56,060 nt of DNA from Clostridiaceae bacterium (GTDB taxonomy: Bacteria > Bacillota > Clostridia > Peptostreptococcales > T1SED10-28): assembly GCA_003553525.1 (NCBI GenBank), contig PWEO01000089.1:1-56060 (forward strand), in the 5' to 3' direction. The notes under the pieces were generated by a model. The model did not search any database, was not told the origin of the DNA, and worked only from the letters and a program-made list of their open reading frames with translations. Positions 8,421 to 17,982 of the stretch are shown piece by piece (position 1 is the first letter of the stretch; each line of letters begins with the position of its first letter). Made by a program: the position numbers and the translations under genes.

Positions 8421-8478
8421 AAAAAAACATAACTCCATTCATAGTTGAAGAATATTCTATGAATGGAGTTACGTTTTT
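8421..8478. terminator. Bidirectional terminator between apbE and the HAD gene
   Basis: AACTCCATTCATAG (8431-8444) pairs perfectly with CTATGAATGGAGTT (8457-8470). A-rich and T-rich flanks make it usable from both strands, which suits the convergent genes here. Confidence 0.8.
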
Positions 8479-8565
8479 ATGATGTTCTCTTTCTGCTATT
8501 CTTCAAGAAATTTAAATGATGGCTATTCCAACTTCTATTTTACCAATGAAAATTCGTTATATATT

Positions 8566-9294
8566 TTAATCTAGGATTTCCACATCAGTATTCAATTTAT
8601 AAATTACATCTTTTCGCTCTACTACCAAATTAACTCTTTCTTTCAATAAACTATCTTTTTTAATATTTATCAGCAGTTCTTTTACAGGATTAACGGCTGT
8701 TGGATTACCCACGGCTCTCAACATGGAAATATCACCATTGGTATCTCCATAGGCATAACTCTTGGATAAGTCCAAATCATACTTTTCTTGGAAATTTTTA
8801 ATGGCTTCTTCTTTGCTGTGAGAGTCCCACATTTGATCAATTTCTCCTGTTAAGATTCCCTCACTATCCACATGATATCTAGTCCCAACAAAATCCTGCA
8901 CCCCATATTTTTCCGCCATTTTCTCTACTAAGTAATCCGGTCCTCCGGAAATGAAAATAATGGTATGCCCTTGATCCTTATGCCATTGAATTTTATCGCG
9001 GGTATACACGTATACCCGTTCTCCTTTTGTAGCAATTACCTGGTCACACATGAATTCCATATGCTTTCGATTAATACCCTTCACAGAATTTATATATATT
9101 TGGGCTACTTCCAAGAGATAGTCTTCATAGTTCCCTTGTCTTTTATCCCAGTTATGAAAAGTTTGTTTAGCTTCATTATGCCATATTGAAGGATCAATTA
9201 TTTCATACTTAATCATTTTCTTAAAATGTTCCACCATTAAGGAATCTCTATATAAGGTACCATCTACGTCAAATAATGCCCCTATTTTTTTCAT
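8566..9294 (-). CDS. HAD family phosphatase (SerB-like, HAD-IB)
   Basis: This 242-residue protein has all HAD landmarks: the nucleophile motif DVDGTL at residues 9-14, the serine motif IIFISGG, and the terminal metal motif AYGDTNGDISM. The spacing and the all-helical cap between motifs I and II fit the HAD-IB group, which includes phosphoserine phosphatase and related enzymes; the substrate is not determined. AAAGGAGAGGATAGAC precedes ATG 9294, so the upstream in-frame extension was dropped. It lies downstream of the Na/Pi symporter gene, with a terminator between them. Confidence 0.82.
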   Translation of the reverse strand: MKKIGALFDVDGTLYRDSLMVEHFKKMIKYEIIDPSIWHNEAKQTFHNWDKRQGNYEDYLLEVAQIYINSVKGINRKHMEFMCDQVIATKGERVYVYTRDKIQWHKDQGHTIIFISGGPDYLVEKMAEKYGVQDFVGTRYHVDSEGILTGEIDQMWDSHSKEEAIKNFQEKYDLDLSKSYAYGDTNGDISMLRAVGNPTAVNPVKELLINIKKDSLLKERVNLVVERKDVIYKLNTDVEILD

Positions 9295-9344
9295 GTCTAT
9301 CCTCTCCTTTACTCTTTCAGTTAATATACCCAATAACATACAAA

Positions 9345-9376
9345 ATAACCCCATTTCTCTTAGGAAATAGGGTTAT
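9345..9376 (-). terminator. Probable terminator after the Na/Pi symporter gene
   Basis: ATAACCC and GGGTTAT with an inner ATTTC/GAAAT helix form a hairpin, followed on the minus strand by a short T run (TTATTTTG). One base bulges in the stem. Confidence 0.5.
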
Positions 9377-9404
9377 ATATTTATCAATAATATAGTTCTT
9401 CTAC

Positions 9405-11024
9405 CTACGCCTGAGAATTTAGTTTAATTTGATCTAGTACAGAGTAAGCGATGTTTGAAGCGTGGTCGCTAATTCTTTCTAAATTACTGATAATATCTAA
9501 AAACACTACTCCGGATCCGGTATTACAAAGATTTCTATTCAACCGATCAATATGATTAGCACGTAAGTTTTTCTCCATTTCATCTACTCGGTTCTCTATT
9601 TCTAAGACTTCTAATGCTAGAGACTGATCTAAGTTTGTCATGGCAGTCAGAGATTTTTCATAGGCATCAATAGTCATCGTGCTCATTTTATCCAATTCAT
9701 CATTTGCTTCTTCTGAAAAGAATAAATCGTTTTCCAACTTATATAAAGCAAGTTCTGCAATATTATCTGCATGATCTCCTACTCGCTCAATATCATTGAT
9801 TGTATTAAATAGTCCGGTGAGAATTTCCCGGTTTTTCTTCGATATATCGGTATTTGAGAGTTTAACTAAATATGCCGAGAGCTCTCGTTCAATTTCATTT
9901 ACAATCTTCTCAATTCTAAAACCTTCCATGATGGCTTTTTCATTTTTATTGAAAAATCCTTGCAGTGCCGTATGAAGAGTTTTTTTAGCAGTGTTCCCCA
10001 TATGTAGGGTTTCCCGCATTGCGGAGTTCAATGCAATAGAAGGAGTTTCCAACAATCGAATATCAATGTATTTGATACCCTCTTGAATATCTTCTTCTCC
10101 CGGTACAATTTTTTTCGCGGTTTTAACGATTAGACCTGCAAAAGGCAATAGCATTAGAGTACTGACAATATTAAAAATCGTATGAGCATTCGCAATTTGA
10201 CGTGTAACACTATCAGGTGACAACTGTTCTACTACCCAGTACAATGGCGCTCTAAGGAATATTAAAAATATCAAAGTTCCCACCACATTAAATACAAAGT
10301 GGGCCGCTGCAGCTCTACGGGCAGTTCTATTCGCTCCGATTGAAGAAATGATTGCAGTTACGGTGGTTCCTATATTAATTCCAAATAATACCGGTAACGC
10401 TGCATTTAAAGGTACCAAGCCTTGTAGAGATAATGCCAGCACAATACTGGTCGATGCGGTACTACTTTGCAGTGCAACAGTAATGAAAAAACCGGCTAAT
10501 ACTCCTAATAAAGGATTATCTGAAAAACTAATGATCAAATCCTGGAAAGCTTGCATTTCTCTAAGTGGCCTTAGGGCATCTCCCATGAAAGTCATACCAA
10601 CAAATAAAATGCCAAAACCAATAAAAGCTTCTGCAATCTGTTTGATTTTACGGTTTTTTGTTACCAGCCATATAATAACAGCAACCCCGATAACAATCGG
10701 CGCATATTGATCAACTCTAAAAGAAATAACTTGAGCCGTAACAGTGGTACCAATATTAGCACCCATGATAACTCCTACAGCTTGACTAAGATTCATCATA
10801 CCTGCATTTACGAATCCTACAACCATTACCGTAGTGGCACTACTACTTTGTACAATAGCGGTAACTACCGCGCCCACAACTACACCTAGAAGTCTGTTGG
10901 TAGTTAAAAGTCCGATAATATCCTTTAATTTATCTCCGGCTGCCCGTTGTAAGCTCGTACTCATAACATGCATACCGTAAAGGAAGAGACCAAGTCCTCC
11001 TAGTACACCGAAAAATATCTCCAT
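9405..11024 (-). CDS. Na/Pi cotransporter family protein with PhoU-like C-terminal domain
   Basis: The 539-residue protein carries two homologous NptA-type membrane repeats, each with the hallmark Q-S-S-(S/T)-A pattern (QSSSATTVM near residue 60 and QSSTASTSI near residue 187), and GxNIGTTVTA motifs after each. Residues from about 340 form a soluble helical domain with two PhoU-like repeats (R-V-G-D-H-A-D-N-I and R-I-S-D-H-A-S-N-I). The predicted role is sodium-coupled phosphate or anion uptake, or export. The start is supported by GGGAGGCAGCAGC. Confidence 0.88.
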   Translation of the reverse strand: MEIFFGVLGGLGLFLYGMHVMSTSLQRAAGDKLKDIIGLLTTNRLLGVVVGAVVTAIVQSSSATTVMVVGFVNAGMMNLSQAVGVIMGANIGTTVTAQVISFRVDQYAPIVIGVAVIIWLVTKNRKIKQIAEAFIGFGILFVGMTFMGDALRPLREMQAFQDLIISFSDNPLLGVLAGFFITVALQSSTASTSIVLALSLQGLVPLNAALPVLFGINIGTTVTAIISSIGANRTARRAAAAHFVFNVVGTLIFLIFLRAPLYWVVEQLSPDSVTRQIANAHTIFNIVSTLMLLPFAGLIVKTAKKIVPGEEDIQEGIKYIDIRLLETPSIALNSAMRETLHMGNTAKKTLHTALQGFFNKNEKAIMEGFRIEKIVNEIERELSAYLVKLSNTDISKKNREILTGLFNTINDIERVGDHADNIAELALYKLENDLFFSEEANDELDKMSTMTIDAYEKSLTAMTNLDQSLALEVLEIENRVDEMEKNLRANHIDRLNRNLCNTGSGVVFLDIISNLERISDHASNIAYSVLDQIKLNSQA

Positions 11025-11150
11025 GCTGCTGCCTCCCAGTTCATATACTTATGATTTTTTGTCACGCGAATGTTATTATATCAAAAGAAAAATAGAATTG
11101 CCATAGAGTTATGCAAAATATATTTCCTTATTTAATAACGATATAATGTT

Positions 11151-11495
11151 TTAGATTTCTATATCTTGAATGTATACATTAACTTGTTCAACCGGGATAT
11201 CCGTCATAGATTGGACCATTTCTTTTATTCGTTTTTGTACTTTTTCTATAACATCGGGAATTCGAATACCTAGTTGGATAACAACCGATATATTAACCAC
11301 AATTTCTTCTTCCCCTTTTTGAATTTTCACTCCCTTTTTACTGGAAGTTTTATTGCTAAAGACTTCAGCAAACGAACCCGAAACTCCACTGGAAAAAGAA
11401 ACGACGCCCTCTACATCTTTTACAGCTTCTCGAATGACTGTCATAATTACTTCATTAGAAATTTCAATTCTTCCTTCTTTACTCATAATTTCCAT
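11151..11495 (-). CDS. Asp23/Gls24 family envelope stress protein
   Basis: This 114-residue protein spans the whole Asp23/Gls24 domain: an N-terminal GRIEISNEVIMTVIREAVKD segment and the central VNISVVIQLGIRIPDV strand followed by an amphipathic V-Q-K-R-I-K helix. Members are abundant small proteins tied to alkaline or envelope stress, without known enzymatic activity. The gene overlaps the 3' end of mobA by 17 bp, with AAGGAGG before its ATG, so it is translationally coupled to mobA. Confidence 0.85.
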   Translation of the reverse strand: MEIMSKEGRIEISNEVIMTVIREAVKDVEGVVSFSSGVSGSFAEVFSNKTSSKKGVKIQKGEEEIVVNISVVIQLGIRIPDVIEKVQKRIKEMVQSMTDIPVEQVNVYIQDIEI

Positions 11496-12129
11496 TTGCC
11501 TTCCTCCTTGAATAATTGCTTATTACTTTCGCTCGCTCATAGTCCTCTTTATTATTGATATTAAAAAAACTGGTTTCTTCAGGATCAAAACGATGAATTA
11601 TTTCTTCACCCACGGTTCCTACTTTGACTTTCGGAAAAAAGTCTATAATCTTATAATGCTCTCTATCTATCATATGTTTTATAGGGCTTAAACAGTTTTT
11701 ATGGTAAATCCCATGTAACGGTTGATAATATTCCTTGATTTTAGGTACTACCACATCATAATCCTTAGATAAGCCCGTAAGATAGTTGATCAGACCTTCA
11801 TTAACAAAGGGCATATCACAGGGTAGAAAAAAACCATAATCCGTTGGAATCTGCGCTAAACCGGAATAAAGTCCTACCAAAGAATTTTTTTTATCGACAT
11901 TTACAAGATCCTCTACAAAGATTACATTTTCTAAAAAATCGTATAATTCACTCTGATTTGTTACAATATATACAGTTTGATCAAATATTCTTTCAAGTTT
12001 TTGAACCATGATCTCTATGATTTTCTGATTATCAATTTTCAATAATGCTTTGTTTTTTCCCATCCGGCTGTTGGCTCCTCCGGCTAATATTACGGGAGTG
12101 ATGTTCGGTCTTCTCTTAGTACTATACAT
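11479..12129 (-). CDS. mobA: Molybdenum cofactor guanylyltransferase-like NTP transferase
   Basis: This 216-residue protein shows the nucleotidyltransferase signature LAGGANSRMGKNKALL and the metal-binding FFLPCDMPF motif, then QPLHGIYHKNCL, the usual MobA order. It should transfer GMP to molybdopterin to build the bis-MGD cofactor. The ATG at 12129 overlaps the TAG of the upstream gene (ATGTATAG), which suggests coupled translation. A GTG at 12144 is an alternative, and neither start has a clean ribosome site. No other molybdopterin genes are in the window. Confidence 0.82.
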   Translation of the reverse strand: MYSTKRRPNITPVILAGGANSRMGKNKALLKIDNQKIIEIMVQKLERIFDQTVYIVTNQSELYDFLENVIFVEDLVNVDKKNSLVGLYSGLAQIPTDYGFFLPCDMPFVNEGLINYLTGLSKDYDVVVPKIKEYYQPLHGIYHKNCLSPIKHMIDREHYKIIDFFPKVKVGTVGEEIIHRFDPEETSFFNINNKEDYERAKVISNYSRRKANGNYE

Positions 12130-12409
12130 CGTCTGTCTTTTCACTTCCTAATCTATTTCCCTCAAGTTTAAGCGGTTGCTTAATAATGTCTTGAGTGAGT
12201 AATATTTCTTCCGAATCAGCTGAACAAAAAACCACTTCGCAATTTTCATTGTCACATAAATGGAAGTGGGCACTATGAACATAGGGTCGCACCGATTCCT
12301 TAATCATTCCATATACCTCATTAGTGATAACTTTATGAGTGGGAGAGTGGCATAAGGGGCATCGGACTTCATTTTTTTGACAACTTTTTTTACATGTACT
12401 ACAAGACAT
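12122..12409 (-). CDS. Stand-alone CopZ_N-like zinc/[2Fe-2S] protein
   Basis: This 95-residue protein is rich in cysteine: C3, C6, C10 at the N terminus, then CPLC, and HLCDNENCEVVFCS in the middle. The CPLC ... C-x5-C-x-V-V-F spacing matches the N-terminal domain of Archaeoglobus CopZ, which binds zinc and a [2Fe-2S] cluster; here no copper-chaperone HMA domain follows. It heads a three-gene unit with mobA and Asp23, so an iron-sulfur or metal-delivery role around molybdenum cofactor is possible but unproven. AGGAGGAATTTCC precedes the ATG. Confidence 0.7.
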   Translation of the reverse strand: MSCSTCKKSCQKNEVRCPLCHSPTHKVITNEVYGMIKESVRPYVHSAHFHLCDNENCEVVFCSADSEEILLTQDIIKQPLKLEGNRLGSEKTDDV

Positions 12410-12617
12410 GGAAATTCCTCCTATTGTATCCTTTCTATCCTATAAAAATATTATTAGCTATACATCTATAAACATTTTAACACAGAGATTCTTTAGATGC
12501 TATACTAAACCCCTCATTCTATAAATCTGATTGACATTTATTACTATACATTTTATGATGTGTCATATGGATTTATAATAACCAGACTGATTTATTACTT
12601 TATAACTACCAGGAGGC

Positions 12618-13003
12618 ATGTACAATAAAAAATTTGATAATCCTTATTATCACTTAAGTGAACCGGATTCTTCTTTAGGCTTTTTAAGTAAGGTCGAACA
12701 GAAGAAGAGTTCTTTTTGCCATTACAGTCTCTGTTAGGCTATCTTCATTGGATCGATTGATCGAAGAAGATCCTGATAACCATGGACTTAAGCTTATTCA
12801 GGCAGAAAACTTTTAATATGAATCGACTAAGGGAGGCGTTTGAAAAAGGGGTTGTCGAGAGTTTTATCATTGAAATGAAATCTGGGTTTTTCTTTGCTCT
12901 ATGGAGTAATTACTACCTGGGAATTATTTGTTATCAAAATCAAGAAACACAAAAGTCATTGAAGCACCTTAAAAAAGTGTATAGTCTCTATAGTATTTCT
13001 TAA
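12618..13003 (+). pseudogene. Decayed gene, frameshifted, TPR-like C terminus
   Basis: An ATG after CCAGGAGGC opens a frame (MYNKKFDNPYYHLSEPDSS...) that stops at a TAG near 12735. Sensible protein continues in the other two frames: LPLQSLLGYLHWID, then LIEEDPDNHGLKLIQAENF, then from about 12816 MNRLREAFEKG through a hydrophobic SNYYLGIICYQNQ and LKHLKKVYSLYS, which looks like a tetratricopeptide helix pair. At least two or three frame changes are needed to join these pieces. This is either a real pseudogene or a run of sequencing errors. The surviving 73-codon ORF (12782-13003) is only its last fragment. The function of the ancestor is unknown. Confidence 0.6.
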
Positions 13004-13072
13004 AATATTTTGAGATGCTATAAAAAGTTAAAGAATAGGAAAGTATAGAATCCTTCATATAACACTTATCTG

Positions 13073-13118
13073 ATAACAAAAAGGAGACCGTTAGTATAGC
13101 CGGTCTCCTTTTTGTTAT
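13073..13118. terminator. Strong bidirectional terminator
   Basis: ATAACAAAAAGGAGACCG and CGGTCTCCTTTTTGTTAT are a perfect 18-bp inverted repeat around a ten-base loop. It separates the decayed gene from the leuS 3' end and works in both directions. Confidence 0.85.
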
Positions 13119-13227
13119 GGAATTTTAGCTCAGTAAAATCACTTGTATTTGATTATGCCTGTTCCTTAAGTATCAAGAGAGAAATTTTTCCGCTACAAAC
13201 AAAGTAGTCTTAAAATAGTATTAGAGA

Positions 13228-15651
13228 TTATCCCTTAACCACGATATTATAGATTCTACCGGGAACATAGATCTCTTTTACAATTTGACGGTTTTCCAAA
13301 TGTTCCTTAATCCCTTCTGTTTCCTTGGCAAGTTTTTCTACGATTTCTTTTGATGCCTCCGCCTCGACTTCTACTTTTCCTCGAACTTTACCATTAACTT
13401 GTACAGCAATTTCGATGTACTTATCTACAGTTTTTTCTTCATCCCAAGTAGGCCAGTGTTGTTCGACAATTCCCTCATTGTGCCCTAAAACTTCCCATAA
13501 CTCTTCCGTTATATGAGGTGCTACAGGGTTTAGAAGCATCAATAAAGTTTTAAACTCTGCCTTTGTAACGCTACCAAGATCATAGAATTCATTAATTAGT
13601 GTCATCAGTGCAGCAATACCGGTATTATACTTTAAGTTTTCATAGTCTTCGCTGACTTTCTTTATAGTTTGATGCATTTTCACTTCAAGCTCCTTCGAAA
13701 ATTCGTCACTATCTACCATTATATCTTGAATTTTCCATACCCGATCCAAAAATCTTCGGCATCCCTTGACTCCGTTTTGTGACCAAGGTACGCTTTTTTC
13801 AAAGTCACCGATAAACATTTCGTAGACCCGAAGAGTATCCGCTCCAAACTCCTCCACAATTTCGTCAGGATTTACTACATTCCCCTTGGACTTCGACATT
13901 TTCTCATTATTTTCTCCAAGAATCATCCCATGGGAAGTTCGTTTATAATAAGGCTCTTTTGTCGGTACCACATTGATATCATATAAGAATTTATGCCAGA
14001 ATCTAGAATATAATAAGTGGAGTGTGGTGTGTTCCATCCCACCATTATACCAATCTACAGGCAGCCAGTAGTCCAGTCGCTCTTTAGAAGCTAAGGCATT
14101 ATCATTATTCGGGTCCATGTACCGCAAATAATACCAGGAGGAACCTGCCCACTGTGGCATTGTATCGGTTTCCCGTCTTCCTTCTTTATTACAGGAAGGA
14201 CACATGGTTATTACCCAATCTTTAATATTTGCTAATGGGGACTCGCCATCATCGGTAGGTTCATAATTATCCACTTTTGGAAGTTTAAGTGGAAGATCCT
14301 TTTCAGGAAGTGGAACCCATCCACAGTCATCACAGTAGACCAGAGGGATCGGTTCTCCCCAATACCGTTGTCTAGAAAAAACCCAGTCCCGCAGTTTATA
14401 ATTAACTTTATTCTCTCCAAGTTCTTCCTTTTCAAGCCATTCACTGATTTTGTCGATTCCTTCCTGAGGTTTTAGACCATTAATGAAACCAGAGTTTACT
14501 AGGATTCCTTTATCCACTTCGGTGAAAGCTTCAACAGAAACATCCCCACCTTTTACCACCTCTTTAATGGGAAGTCCAAACTTATTTGCAAACTCCCAGT
14601 CTCGATTATCGTGACCGGGTACTGCCATAATAGCTCCAGTTCCATAACTCATTAATACATAGTCAGAAATCCATACCGTCATTTTTTCCTTCGATGCAGG
14701 ATTAATAGCCTTAATACCTTTTAGCTCAATGCCGGTTTTCTCTTTAACAAGTTCACTACGCTCAAAATCCGACTTTTTCGAAGCTTCATGCTGATAGTGA
14801 TGAACTTCATTAAAGTTTTCTATCTGACTTTTTAGCTTGCTTAGTATCGGATGTTCCGGTGAAATTACCATATAGGTTGCGCCGAAAAGGGTATCCGGTC
14901 TCGTGGTGAATACTTTTAAAACTTCTTCGGATCCCTCAATAAAAAACTTTATTTCCATGCCTTTAGACTTTCCTATCCAATTTTTTTGCTGAGTTTTTAC
15001 CCGTTCAATGTAATCCACTTCATCCAGATCATTAATTAGTCTTTCAGCATACTCCGTAATCTTTAACATCCATTGATTTTTAACTTTTTGAACCACTTCT
15101 CCACCGCAGCGCTCACAGCCCCCCTGTACTACCTCTTCATTGGAAAGTCCAATTTTGCACGAGGTACACCAATTTATAGGGATCTCCTGCTTATAGGCTA
15201 AGCCTTTCTCAAATAGTTTTAGAAAAATCCACTGTGTCCATTTATAGTAACTCGGATCCGTGGTATTTATTTCTCTGGACCAATCAAATGAGAATCCTAA
15301 AGATTGCAACTGTGCTTTAAATCGAGCCACATTTTGTTTAGTAACTTTTTCCGGGTGTATTTTATTCTTTATTGCATAATTTTCCGTAGGTAAGCCAAAA
15401 GCATCCCAACCCATAGGAAATAATACATTATATCCTTGCATCCTTCTTTTTCTAGCCACCACATCCAGGGCTGTATAAGGTCTTGGATGTCCTACATGAA
15501 GCCCCTGTCCCGAAGGATAAGGAAACTCGATCAAAGCATAAAACTTCGGACGATCATCACTTTCTTTTACATGAAATACTTGTTTTTCTTCCCATCGGTC
15601 TTGCCACTTCTTTTCAATAGATTCAGGATGATAACTAGGATTTGCGTTCAT
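13228..15651 (-). CDS. leuS: Leucyl-tRNA synthetase
   Basis: The 807-residue class I synthetase charges tRNA-Leu. The HIGH motif appears as HVGH near residue 41, the catalytic KMSKS as EKMSKSKGN, and between them lies the CP1 editing domain with the T-rich [14 protein letters not shown] segment and the [19 protein letters not shown] editing pocket. A zinc-ribbon-like CTSC ... CERC pair sits near residue 160. Length and order fit bacterial LeuRS. ATG 15651 follows AAAGGAGGAAAAAA; the longer in-frame start was rejected. Expression is controlled by the T-box leader directly upstream. Confidence 0.97.
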   Translation of the reverse strand: MNANPSYHPESIEKKWQDRWEEKQVFHVKESDDRPKFYALIEFPYPSGQGLHVGHPRPYTALDVVARKRRMQGYNVLFPMGWDAFGLPTENYAIKNKIHPEKVTKQNVARFKAQLQSLGFSFDWSREINTTDPSYYKWTQWIFLKLFEKGLAYKQEIPINWCTSCKIGLSNEEVVQGGCERCGGEVVQKVKNQWMLKITEYAERLINDLDEVDYIERVKTQQKNWIGKSKGMEIKFFIEGSEEVLKVFTTRPDTLFGATYMVISPEHPILSKLKSQIENFNEVHHYQHEASKKSDFERSELVKEKTGIELKGIKAINPASKEKMTVWISDYVLMSYGTGAIMAVPGHDNRDWEFANKFGLPIKEVVKGGDVSVEAFTEVDKGILVNSGFINGLKPQEGIDKISEWLEKEELGENKVNYKLRDWVFSRQRYWGEPIPLVYCDDCGWVPLPEKDLPLKLPKVDNYEPTDDGESPLANIKDWVITMCPSCNKEGRRETDTMPQWAGSSWYYLRYMDPNNDNALASKERLDYWLPVDWYNGGMEHTTLHLLYSRFWHKFLYDINVVPTKEPYYKRTSHGMILGENNEKMSKSKGNVVNPDEIVEEFGADTLRVYEMFIGDFEKSVPWSQNGVKGCRRFLDRVWKIQDIMVDSDEFSKELEVKMHQTIKKVSEDYENLKYNTGIAALMTLINEFYDLGSVTKAEFKTLLMLLNPVAPHITEELWEVLGHNEGIVEQHWPTWDEEKTVDKYIEIAVQVNGKVRGKVEVEAEASKEIVEKLAKETEGIKEHLENRQIVKEIYVPGRIYNIVVKG

Positions 15652-15699
15652 TTTTTTTCCTCCTTTAATGATTCTAATTTCATGCATATTTCTTTCATC

Positions 15700-15733
15700 A
15701 AAAAAATCTTCCTCTCATTTAGAGACGAAGATT
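15700..15733 (-). terminator. T-box attenuator hairpin of leuS
   Basis: On the minus strand AATCTTCGTCTC pairs with GAGAGGAAGATT and is followed by TTTTTTT. It overlaps the T-box so that antiterminator and terminator are mutually exclusive. Confidence 0.8.
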
Positions 15734-15922
15734 CGCGGTACCACACTAATTGATAAGGATTAATTCACTTATCCACTCTTCGATTAACGGATCGTAACCG
15801 GTCTAACTTAATGTTTTCAGCCAGACTGCTCCTTAGACGAGTTCGACGACTTTGTTTGCCATATTCCACCCTTCATGGCTCTCTGTAAAACAAAGTTACT
15901 GTCTACTACTTCTAATCATCGC
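15700..15922 (-). promoter_or_regulatory. T-box leader (tRNA-Leu sensing riboswitch) of leuS
   Basis: The minus strand holds a T-box core, TGGTACCGCG at 15743-15734, and a stem I region with the AGTAGTAGAC and GGAGCAGTC elements. In the specifier loop, GAACTC places a CTC leucine codon at 15841-15839. The leader ends in a terminator hairpin (15733-15700) in front of leuS. Uncharged tRNA-Leu pairs with the CTC and the T-box bulge and stabilises the antiterminator. The specifier choice is by eye. Confidence 0.88.
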
Positions 15923-15928
15923 ATTTAA

Positions 15929-15958
15929 ATTATATAAGTATAAAATTGATTATAACAA
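15929..15958 (-). promoter_or_regulatory. Predicted promoter of the leuS T-box transcript
   Basis: TTGTTA (15958-15953) and TATAAT (15934-15929) on the minus strand are spaced 18 bp apart, just after the stop of the DMT transporter gene. Confidence 0.55.
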
Positions 15959-15973
15959 AGTTGTCAGAATAAA

Positions 15974-16930
15974 TCAATCAAAACTCTTAGAAATCTCTTT
16001 TTGTTCAACAGACGGCTTTCTATTACCAGGTTTAATTCCATAGTAATTCGTTCCCCATACTCCAAGCAAAATCAATATTGCTCCAACTATATGAAACCAG
16101 TAAAAGGGTTCTCCCAAAACAAGTATACCAGCAATTATAGAGACCACTGTAACCAAATTTCCAAAAACTGCGGATTTTGTAGCTTCAATTTTTGAAAGCA
16201 TAAAATTCAGCATGAAAAAAGCCACAACTGAAGATAGTATTCCCAAATAGGTTACGGCAACTAAAGCATTGAGATTTAAGAGCGGAGTAAAGTAATGTGT
16301 TATTTCTCCTCGTACTATATGATCTGTGATTGCTATTCCATTAAAGACCACAAGACCTACCATCATCATAAAAAAAGTAATCTCTATTGCATTAAAATAT
16401 AGAGAAGATTTTCGGGATAAAATATTAAATGCTCCTGCAGAAAAGACCGCTCCCAACAGAACCAACATCCCAACATAATTGCCTTCCACTTCACTTTCCC
16501 GCATAATGGTGATAAAGATTACACCGGCAACGGATAAGAATATGAAAAACCATTGTTTTTTACTCGGTTTTTCATTGAGAAATATCACTCCCAGGATGGC
16601 TGCCACCACCGGAATTAATGAAATCATCATCCCGCTCTCAGAAGCAGATGTCATATCAACCCCTGTAACCTCACAAATAAAGTACAGTATCGGTTGAAAT
16701 AAGGTTAAAAAGAATAAGGGTTTCATTCTTCGTCCGGAAAAATTGATTTTGATAACATTAAATAACCTCAAAATCCATAGTAAAGAGCTAGCGAATAAGA
16801 AACGGAGTCCTAGTAAATGAAAAGGATCTAATAATTCTAAGGCTCCTTTTGTAAAGGTAAAGGAAAATCCAAATATAACAGCAACCAAAAGTCCTGCGAG
16901 AATCGGTAATAATTCTTCTTTCTTATTCAT
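15974..16930 (-). CDS. DMT superfamily (EamA) transporter
   Basis: The 318-residue protein has about ten membrane helices arranged as two EamA repeats, with the typical G-x-S-F-T-F-T-K-G start, a short basic cytoplasmic link, and a second repeat ending in ILLGVWGTNYYG. The predicted role is drug or metabolite export or uptake; the substrate cannot be told from sequence. ATG 16930 follows AGAGGGACTTA, so the longer N-terminal extension was dropped. It lies between the tmRNA terminator and the leuS promoter as a single gene. Confidence 0.82.
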   Translation of the reverse strand: MNKKEELLPILAGLLVAVIFGFSFTFTKGALELLDPFHLLGLRFLFASSLLWILRLFNVIKINFSGRRMKPLFFLTLFQPILYFICEVTGVDMTSASESGMMISLIPVVAAILGVIFLNEKPSKKQWFFIFLSVAGVIFITIMRESEVEGNYVGMLVLLGAVFSAGAFNILSRKSSLYFNAIEITFFMMMVGLVVFNGIAITDHIVRGEITHYFTPLLNLNALVAVTYLGILSSVVAFFMLNFMLSKIEATKSAVFGNLVTVVSIIAGILVLGEPFYWFHIVGAILILLGVWGTNYYGIKPGNRKPSVEQKEISKSFD

Positions 16931-17056
16931 TAAGTCCCTCTTTTCTCTTAATTTGTGTAATAGTCTAAAAGCATGTAAAATATTTGTTAAAGTATGGAAA
17001 GCGATTTTAATAATCATATGTAACAAAATATTCATCTAGTTAACTTATTAATTACA

Positions 17057-17090
17057 ATAAAAAAGCATTATGGTTTACCATAATGCATTG
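17057..17090 (-). terminator. Terminator of the smpB-ssrA transcript
   Basis: GCATTATGGT and ACCATAATGC form a perfect stem with a two-base loop, followed by TTTTTTATTG on the minus strand, directly after the tmRNA 3' CCA. Confidence 0.85.
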
Positions 17091-17098
17091 TTTTAAAT

Positions 17099-17458
17099 TG
17101 GTGGAGGCGGTGGGAATTGAACCCACGTCCGAAAGCCCTTCACCATCAGCTTCTCCGAGTGCAGTTACTATTTTGAAATTCGCCTTTCAAAACGCCCAGT
17201 AACAGGCTTTAAGATCAGCTAGTCCTAATTGTACAACTTAGCGTCAGGACATCCGCTAAGTCGTTCCCCACATTGGTTGGCGCCTCATCCTAAGCTGTGG
17301 GAACTTAGAAGAGACGGGCTACCTAATAAATTAGGCAGCTAATGCGTAGTTATTGTTATCTGCGTTTATCTTTAGTGCTCAGTTTTTTTACGTGTGAAAG
17401 AGCAAAACACGACTCGCTACTGATGGATACAGACCCCCGTCGAAACCAGTACGCCCCC
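17099..17458 (-). ncRNA. ssrA: Transfer-messenger RNA (tmRNA)
   Basis: The 360-nt RNA starts GGGGGCG (17458-17452), which pairs with the 3' CGCCTCC before the discriminator A and an encoded CCA (17101-17099). The 3' T-arm GGTTCAATTCCC and the 5' ACTGGTTTCGACGGGG are classic one-piece tmRNA features. The tag reading frame is GCA GAT AAC AAT AAC TAC GCA TTA GCT GCC TAA, giving ADNNNYALAA. It rescues stalled ribosomes with SmpB. Its first base is the last base of the smpB stop codon, so it is processed from the smpB transcript. Confidence 0.97.
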
Positions 17459-17928
17459 TAAATCTCTTTTTGACGCTGTCGTAGAGCTTTTTGGATGTTA
17501 CGATCAGCATCTCTTTTTGCAATATCCCGTCGTTTGTCATGGATAGCTTTTCCTTTAGCAACGCCAATGGAAATCTTAACCATTCCGTTTTTCAGGTAAA
17601 CCTCTAAAGGGATTAAAGTATATCCTTTTTGTTTTATATAACCGATAAGCTTACGAATTTCTTTTTTATGAAGCAAAAGTTTTCGAACCCGCAAAGGATC
17701 TTTATTGTAAATATTTCCCTTTTCATATGGGCTGATGTGTACTCCGTGAAGAAACACTTCTTCTCCGTTAACTTGAGCATAGCCTTCTTTAATATTGATT
17801 TTGCCCATACGAATAGATTTTACTTCGGTACCTACCAGGACAATCCCAGCTTCCAAAGCTTCTTCAATGAAGTATTCGTGTCTTGCTTTTCGATTCGTTG
17901 CCAGTACTTTACCCTTTTGATTTGCCAT
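17458..17928 (-). CDS. smpB: SsrA-binding protein SmpB
   Basis: This 156-residue protein binds tmRNA and guides it to stalled ribosomes. Visible marks are N-R-K-A-R-H-E-Y near the N terminus, [13 protein letters not shown], the HISPYEKGN loop and the basic C-terminal tail [22 protein letters not shown] 17928 follows AAAGG, so three upstream in-frame codons were dropped. Its stop codon overlaps the tmRNA 5' end by one base. A consensus promoter (TTGACA-17-TATAAT) sits 55-80 bp ahead. Confidence 0.97.
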   Translation of the reverse strand: MANQKGKVLATNRKARHEYFIEEALEAGIVLVGTEVKSIRMGKINIKEGYAQVNGEEVFLHGVHISPYEKGNIYNKDPLRVRKLLLHKKEIRKLIGYIKQKGYTLIPLEVYLKNGMVKISIGVAKGKAIHDKRRDIAKRDADRNIQKALRQRQKEI

Positions 17929-17982
17929 AAACTTCATCCTTTAACTGCGTAATCAAGCTACTTTGCTTATGCTGCTAGAGCA

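Noticed and set aside
15436-16043. Plus-strand ORFs across the leuS 5' end
   Set aside because: They overlap the T-box leader and leuS in antisense and have no protein motifs.
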